A DNA stretch of 64,000 nucleotides from CAZOKH01 sp964580315 (GTDB lineage Bacteria > Chloroflexota > Anaerolineae > Anaerolineales > Anaerolineaceae), in contig CAZOKH010000003.1 of NCBI GenBank assembly GCA_964580315.1, positions 55,671 to 119,670 on the forward strand, written 5' to 3'. This document shows, piece after piece, positions 60,895 through 64,000 of this stretch. Position 1 is the stretch's first letter; the number at the start of each line of letters is the position of its first letter. Both the position numbers and the translations under genes were made by a program. The notes below the pieces were generated by a model, which was not told where the DNA came from, searched no databases, and worked only from the letters and a program-made list of their open reading frames with translations.

Positions 60895-61716
60895 CTAGCG
60901 GTGACGGACAATATATTTATCGGTCTGCTTGTTACGGCGGGTCTTGTAACCCCGGGTCGGTTTACCCCACGGGCTCTTAGGACCGGGCATACCAACTGGC
61001 TGACGACCTTCACCACCACCATGTGGATGGTCACGGGGAGACATCGCCGTGCCGCGAACAGTGGGACGAATGCCCATGTGGCGTTTGCGTCCAGCTTTTC
61101 CTAATTTGATATTGCTATGTTCAACATTACCAACCTGACCAATCGTTGCATAGCACTCCTGGCGAACCAGGCGCACCTCGCCCGAGGGCAAACGAACCTG
61201 AGCATAGTCGCCTTCTTTTGCCAACAACTGGGCTGAAGAGCCAGCCGAGCGCACCAACTGTCCGCCGCGTCCGGGCTTCAACTCAACATTGTGAACCACA
61301 GTACCCACCGGAATAGAAGAGATGGGCAGACTGTTACCAGGCAGAATATCAGCTTTGGCGCCAGCGACCACTTTGTCGCCCACTTTCATGCCCACAGGAG
61401 CTAAAATGTAGCGCTTTTCTCCATCGACATAGGTGAGCAATGCAATGCGAGCGGTCCGGTTGGGATCGTACTCGATAGCCGTAACGCTGGCAGGAATTTC
61501 ACGCTTGTCGCGGTTGAAATCCAGCAGACGAACATAGCGTCGATTGCCACCGCCGCGGTGACGCACAGTCACGCGGCCATACGAGTTGCGGCCAGAATGC
61601 TTTTTGCGTATCACGATCAACGAACGTTCCGGGGTATCCTTGGTAATCTCTTCAAAGGTGTAACCGGTTTTGTTGCGTTGACCAGGAGTAATTGGTTTAT
61701 AGACTTTAACAGCCAT
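60895..61716 (-). CDS. rplB: Ribosomal protein L2
   Basis: 273-residue protein near the peptidyl-transferase centre. GRNSYGRVTVRHRGGGNRRYVR, VHNVELKPGRGGQLVRSAG and the C-terminal RGTAMSPRDHPHGGGEGR with the catalytic-site histidine. Start overlaps the rplW stop by one base (TAATG). Confidence 0.98.
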   Translation of the reverse strand: MAVKVYKPITPGQRNKTGYTFEEITKDTPERSLIVIRKKHSGRNSYGRVTVRHRGGGNRRYVRLLDFNRDKREIPASVTAIEYDPNRTARIALLTYVDGEKRYILAPVGMKVGDKVVAGAKADILPGNSLPISSIPVGTVVHNVELKPGRGGQLVRSAGSSAQLLAKEGDYAQVRLPSGEVRLVRQECYATIGQVGNVEHSNIKLGKAGRKRHMGIRPTVRGTAMSPRDHPHGGGEGRQPVGMPGPKSPWGKPTRGYKTRRNKQTDKYIVRHR

Positions 61717-62018
61717 TATTCCACTCCCTCGAAGAACGGAATGCGGTCCTTCTGCGAAAGGGTAACAATCGCTTTTTTGAAGGCGCTCTTACGAATTTTT
61801 AATCGGCGATTGCGCGCGCCGCGGCTATGCTTGGCAGGCGCATTCATAATATTTACCCGCAAAACCTCAACATCAAATATTTTCTCAACAGCCTGTTTCA
61901 CCAGCGAACGGGAAGCATCACCATCCACCTCAAAAACATATTGGTGCAAATCATTCATTTGATAATTTGATTTCTCGGTAACCAGCGGGCGTCGGAGGAC
62001 ATCATAAATTGAGTTCAT
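61716..62018 (-). CDS. rplW: Ribosomal protein L23
   Basis: 100-residue tunnel-exit protein, trigger factor site. YDVLRRPLVTEKSNYQM, VEKIFDVEVLRVNIMNAPAK. Follows rplD by 9 bases. Confidence 0.96.
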   Translation of the reverse strand: MNSIYDVLRRPLVTEKSNYQMNDLHQYVFEVDGDASRSLVKQAVEKIFDVEVLRVNIMNAPAKHSRGARNRRLKIRKSAFKKAIVTLSQKDRIPFFEGVE

Positions 62019-62027
62019 CGTATTCTC

Positions 62028-62654
62028 CTATCCCAAATGGGCTTTAATAACATCCAACGTTGCCACCGGCATCACAATTTTGTCGAATGCCAGCAAATCG
62101 CGGATGTTCAAATAACCCGCCAGCATAATTTTGGCGTCCGGAATGTTGTTGGTCGATCGAATAACCAGATCGTAAACCTCTTTTTCCGGGATCAAAATCA
62201 AAGCGCTGGCATCACCAACAAGATTATTGAGCGCTTTTGCCATCAAACGGGTTTTCGGTTCGGCAAGTTTCATTTCATCAACCATCACAATACTGGCTTC
62301 AGCAGCTTTGACAGACAGAACTGAACGCAGTGCAGCCCGGCGCATTTTTTGCGGCATAGACTGGGTGTATTTGTGAGGGTGTGGTGTATGGATTTTGCCG
62401 CCGCCTACCCACTGGGCTGCGCGCGTGGAACCCTGGCGGGCGCGTCCTGTGCCTTTTTGGCGCCATGGTTTGCGTCCTCCACCAGAAACTTCGTTCCGGG
62501 TCTTTGTGTCGTGCGTGCCCAGGCGAGCGTTCGCCATTTGGCGCACATAAGCCTGGTGCATCAGATCCACATGAACCGGAGCTTCAAAAATATCAGAGGG
62601 CAAATCAATCGTATTGACTTTCTGCCCGTCCATATTGAAGACATCTACTACCAT
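62028..62654 (-). CDS. rplD: Ribosomal protein L4
   Basis: 208-residue tunnel protein. TKTRNEVSGGGRKPWRQKGTGRARQGSTRAAQW is the extended loop. L4 autoregulates S10 operons in some bacteria, relevant to the structured leader upstream of rplC. Confidence 0.97.
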   Translation of the reverse strand: MVVDVFNMDGQKVNTIDLPSDIFEAPVHVDLMHQAYVRQMANARLGTHDTKTRNEVSGGGRKPWRQKGTGRARQGSTRAAQWVGGGKIHTPHPHKYTQSMPQKMRRAALRSVLSVKAAEASIVMVDEMKLAEPKTRLMAKALNNLVGDASALILIPEKEVYDLVIRSTNNIPDAKIMLAGYLNIRDLLAFDKIVMPVATLDVIKAHLG

Positions 62655-62704
62655 AGTCTCTTCGCTCCCTTTACTCAGGAAAACAATTCTCAGGTTAGAC
62701 CTGA

Positions 62705-63337
62705 TTATTGCTTTCGTCCTTCCTTGACAATCACCAGACCGCCGCGCGGACCGGGAACCGAACCGCGCACGCCTATCAGGTTGCGTTCAACATCAACCAT
62801 AGCGACTTTCAAGCTCTGCGCTGTGACCTGATCATTGCCCATATGACCTGGACCACGAGAACCTTTATACACACGCCCCGGGGTTGTGCCAGAACCGCGC
62901 GAACCGGGGGCGCGCAAACGATCAGATTGACCGTGCGTCTTGGGGCCGCCGCGGAAGTGATAGCGCTTCACACCGCCCTGGAAACCCTTACCTTTACTGA
63001 CACCAACAATATCAACTTTTTCGCCAATCTCAAACATGCCTTCCAGTGTAACTTTGTCCCCTTCTGCTACATCGGGGTTCTTCGCTCGGAATTCACGCAA
63101 AAAGCGCAATGGAGGTAACTCATTACGCTTTAAATGCCCGAGCTGTCCACCGGTCAACCGTTTGGGCTTGACCTCGTCGTAACCCAGTTGCACAGCCGAG
63201 TAACCTTCAACTTCAGGCTTGCGTACCTGGGTAACGTAACATGGCCCAGCTTCGATGAGTGTGACTGGAATAGCCGCACCTTGATCATCGAAAATCTGGG
63301 TCATGCCGATTTTCTTGCCAATCAGCCCTTTAAACAT
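62705..63337 (-). CDS. rplC: Ribosomal protein L3
   Basis: 210-residue early assembly protein. IGKKIGMTQIFDDQGAAIPVTLIEAGPC, KGKGFQGGVKRYHFRGG and RAPGSRGSGTTPGRVYKGSRGPGHMG. AAGGAG before the ATG. First gene after the structured leader. Confidence 0.98.
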   Translation of the reverse strand: MFKGLIGKKIGMTQIFDDQGAAIPVTLIEAGPCYVTQVRKPEVEGYSAVQLGYDEVKPKRLTGGQLGHLKRNELPPLRFLREFRAKNPDVAEGDKVTLEGMFEIGEKVDIVGVSKGKGFQGGVKRYHFRGGPKTHGQSDRLRAPGSRGSGTTPGRVYKGSRGPGHMGNDQVTAQSLKVAMVDVERNLIGVRGSVPGPRGGLVIVKEGRKQ

Positions 63338-63503
63338 CTCGATTTTTCTCCTTGCGTAAAAGATAGTTTAGAGACTGTCAGTCTGGGCTAGACTGCATCA
63401 TCTCCGCATGGAGCAGTCAGACAGCTTGCTGCGACACTGTTTTCTTTTCTGTGCGCCTACAAGGCTGCTCTTGCACCATCTTTTCGTGGGCTTGCGCCCA
63501 AAC
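63338..63503 (-). promoter_or_regulatory. Structured 5' leader of the rplC-led operon
   Basis: About 165 bases from a predicted start near 63503 to the rplC ATG, with no open frame. On the minus strand several hairpins can form: TGGGC-GCAA-GCCCA (a GNRA tetraloop, 63500-63487), GACTGC ... GCAGTC enclosing CTCC/GGAG (63418-63391), and AGACT/AGTCT (63384-63372) shortly before the ribosome site. Position and structure suggest ribosomal-protein feedback control; the ligand is unknown. Confidence 0.5.
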
Positions 63504-63509
63504 CTAAGC

Positions 63510-63538
63510 ATTATAACACTATCTGGCGATTTTCACCA
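63510..63538 (-). promoter_or_regulatory. Promoter between rpsJ and rplC
   Basis: Minus-strand perfect TATAAT (63515-63510) with only a weak -35 (TGGTGA at 63538-63533, 17-base spacer). It would drive the superoperon from rplC independently of tuf-rpsJ. Confidence 0.5.
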
Positions 63539-63540
63539 GA

Positions 63541-63579
63541 GATACAGGGAAATTCACCTTTGATGAACTTCCCTGTATC
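63541..63579 (-). other. Perfect hairpin downstream of rpsJ, no T tract
   Basis: GATACAGGGAA / TTCCCTGTATC, 11 perfect pairs around a 17-base loop, between the rpsJ stop and the rplC promoter. Without a T run it is not a standard terminator; it may be a processing site, 3' end stabiliser or Rho-assisted end. Confidence 0.6.
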
Positions 63580-63608
63580 CATGATAGTGATGAAACTAAA
63601 AAGGATAA

Positions 63609-63917
63609 CTATATTTTGATTTCGATATCAACGCCTGCGGGCAGGTTCAACCGCATCAGCATATCGATGGTTTTTGAATCAGGATCCAACACATCGATCA
63701 GACGATTGTGAGTGCGCACCTCAAAATGCTCGTGCGAGTCTTTATCGATGAAGGATGAACGGCGAACTGTGAATTTTTCAATTTTGGTTGGCAGGGGTAC
63801 TGGTCCAACCACATGGGCGCCGCTGCGTTCCGCTGTGTCCACAATCCGTTTAGCCGATTGGTCGAGCACGCGATGATCGTAAGCCTTCAGGCGAATTCGA
63901 ATTCGTTGTTTTGCCAT
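63609..63917 (-). CDS. rpsJ: Ribosomal protein S10
   Basis: 102-residue 30S head protein, also NusE of antitermination complexes. KQRIRIRLKAYDHRVLDQSAKRIVDTA, GPVPLPTKIEKFTVRRS and the C-terminal DMLMRLNLPAGVDIEIKI. ATG 63917 is chosen because AGGTGG lies 8 bases upstream; an in-frame GTG at 63929 is inside that signal. 12 bases after tuf. Confidence 0.97.
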   Translation of the reverse strand: MAKQRIRIRLKAYDHRVLDQSAKRIVDTAERSGAHVVGPVPLPTKIEKFTVRRSSFIDKDSHEHFEVRTHNRLIDVLDPDSKTIDMLMRLNLPAGVDIEIKI

Positions 63918-63929
63918 ACTTTTATCCAC

Positions 63930-64000
63930 CTACTCCAATATCTTAGTAATAACGCCCGCGCCAACGGTCAAGCCGCCTTCGCGGATCGCAAACTTCGAGC
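63930..64000 (-). CDS. tuf: Elongation factor Tu, C-terminal end (cut by window edge)
   Basis: Only the last 23 codons lie in the window, ending FAIREGGLTVGAGVITKILE and stop TAG at 63932-63930, the invariant EF-Tu C-terminus. It directly precedes rpsJ, the usual str/S10 junction. Confidence 0.93.
   Translation of the reverse strand, partial: SKFAIREGGLTVGAGVITKILE

Noticed and set aside
63541..63579. Standard intrinsic terminator after rpsJ
   Set aside because: The stem is perfect but no T tract follows on the minus strand; listed only as a hairpin.

Overview
The window is a dense bacterial chromosome segment of roughly 50% GC with about 77 protein genes, one tRNA, an RNase P RNA and very little non-coding DNA. 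The gene content suggests an Anaerolineae-like member of the Chloroflexota. The pointers are a short eukaryote/archaeal-type ProRS, an EF-G2, lipoproteins with Thr/Pro linkers behind a lipobox, LysM and LytR-CpsA-Psr surface proteins, and a histidine-kinase-like protein of the AQEL type. This placement is an inference from protein character; no 16S gene is present.

Left part (1-8.5 kb). A minus-strand purine-salvage pair (adenine deaminase, cut by the window edge, and an 8-oxoguanine-type deaminase) and folD are followed by plus-strand ugd and a pantothenate operon panB-panE-panC. That operon runs on into an RsbW-like ATPase and a HAD phosphatase. A palindrome TTGTCTGACAA and near copies flank the deaminase promoter and sit in the folD promoter, which suggests one shared regulator. 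A divisome FtsB/DivIC-like gene and tRNA-Leu(CAG) follow on the minus strand.

8.9-14.2 kb is an envelope-linked cluster: a seven-TM histidine-kinase-like protein that lacks its phosphoacceptor His, a LysM protein, an LCP-family lipoprotein, and a tyrosine-recombinase-fold protein that has lost its catalytic residues. tilS is convergent to it. 15.7-18.8 kb is a Fur/Zur-controlled zinc-type ABC uptake operon with a clear 7-1-7 operator at its promoter. A response regulator fused to a MinD/CpaE-like ATPase, mutL (minus) and rnpB follow. The 22-base 3' end of rnpB is repeated 70 bases downstream.

22.5-46.6 kb is mostly minus-strand housekeeping: pnp, rpsO, proS, a LOG-family protein, a PilZ protein, an EF-G2-like GTPase, a DHH-CBS-nucleotidyltransferase fusion, murE, and the Fo half of an ATP synthase operon that ends in a b-delta fusion with no catalytic subunits following. 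A tryptophanase-type lyase, several lipoproteins and a MazG fusion lie among them.

46.7-64 kb is one long minus-strand ribosomal superoperon. In transcription order it is tuf (partial), rpsJ, a 271-base structured leader with its own promoter, rplC-D-W-B, rpsS, rplV, rpsC, rplP, rpmC, rpsQ, rplN-X-E, rpsN-H, rplF-R, rpsE, rpmD, rplO, secY, adk, map, rpmJ, rpsM-K-D, rpoA, rplQ, truA, rplM, rpsI. infA is missing from its usual place. I found no IS element, prophage or CRISPR array.
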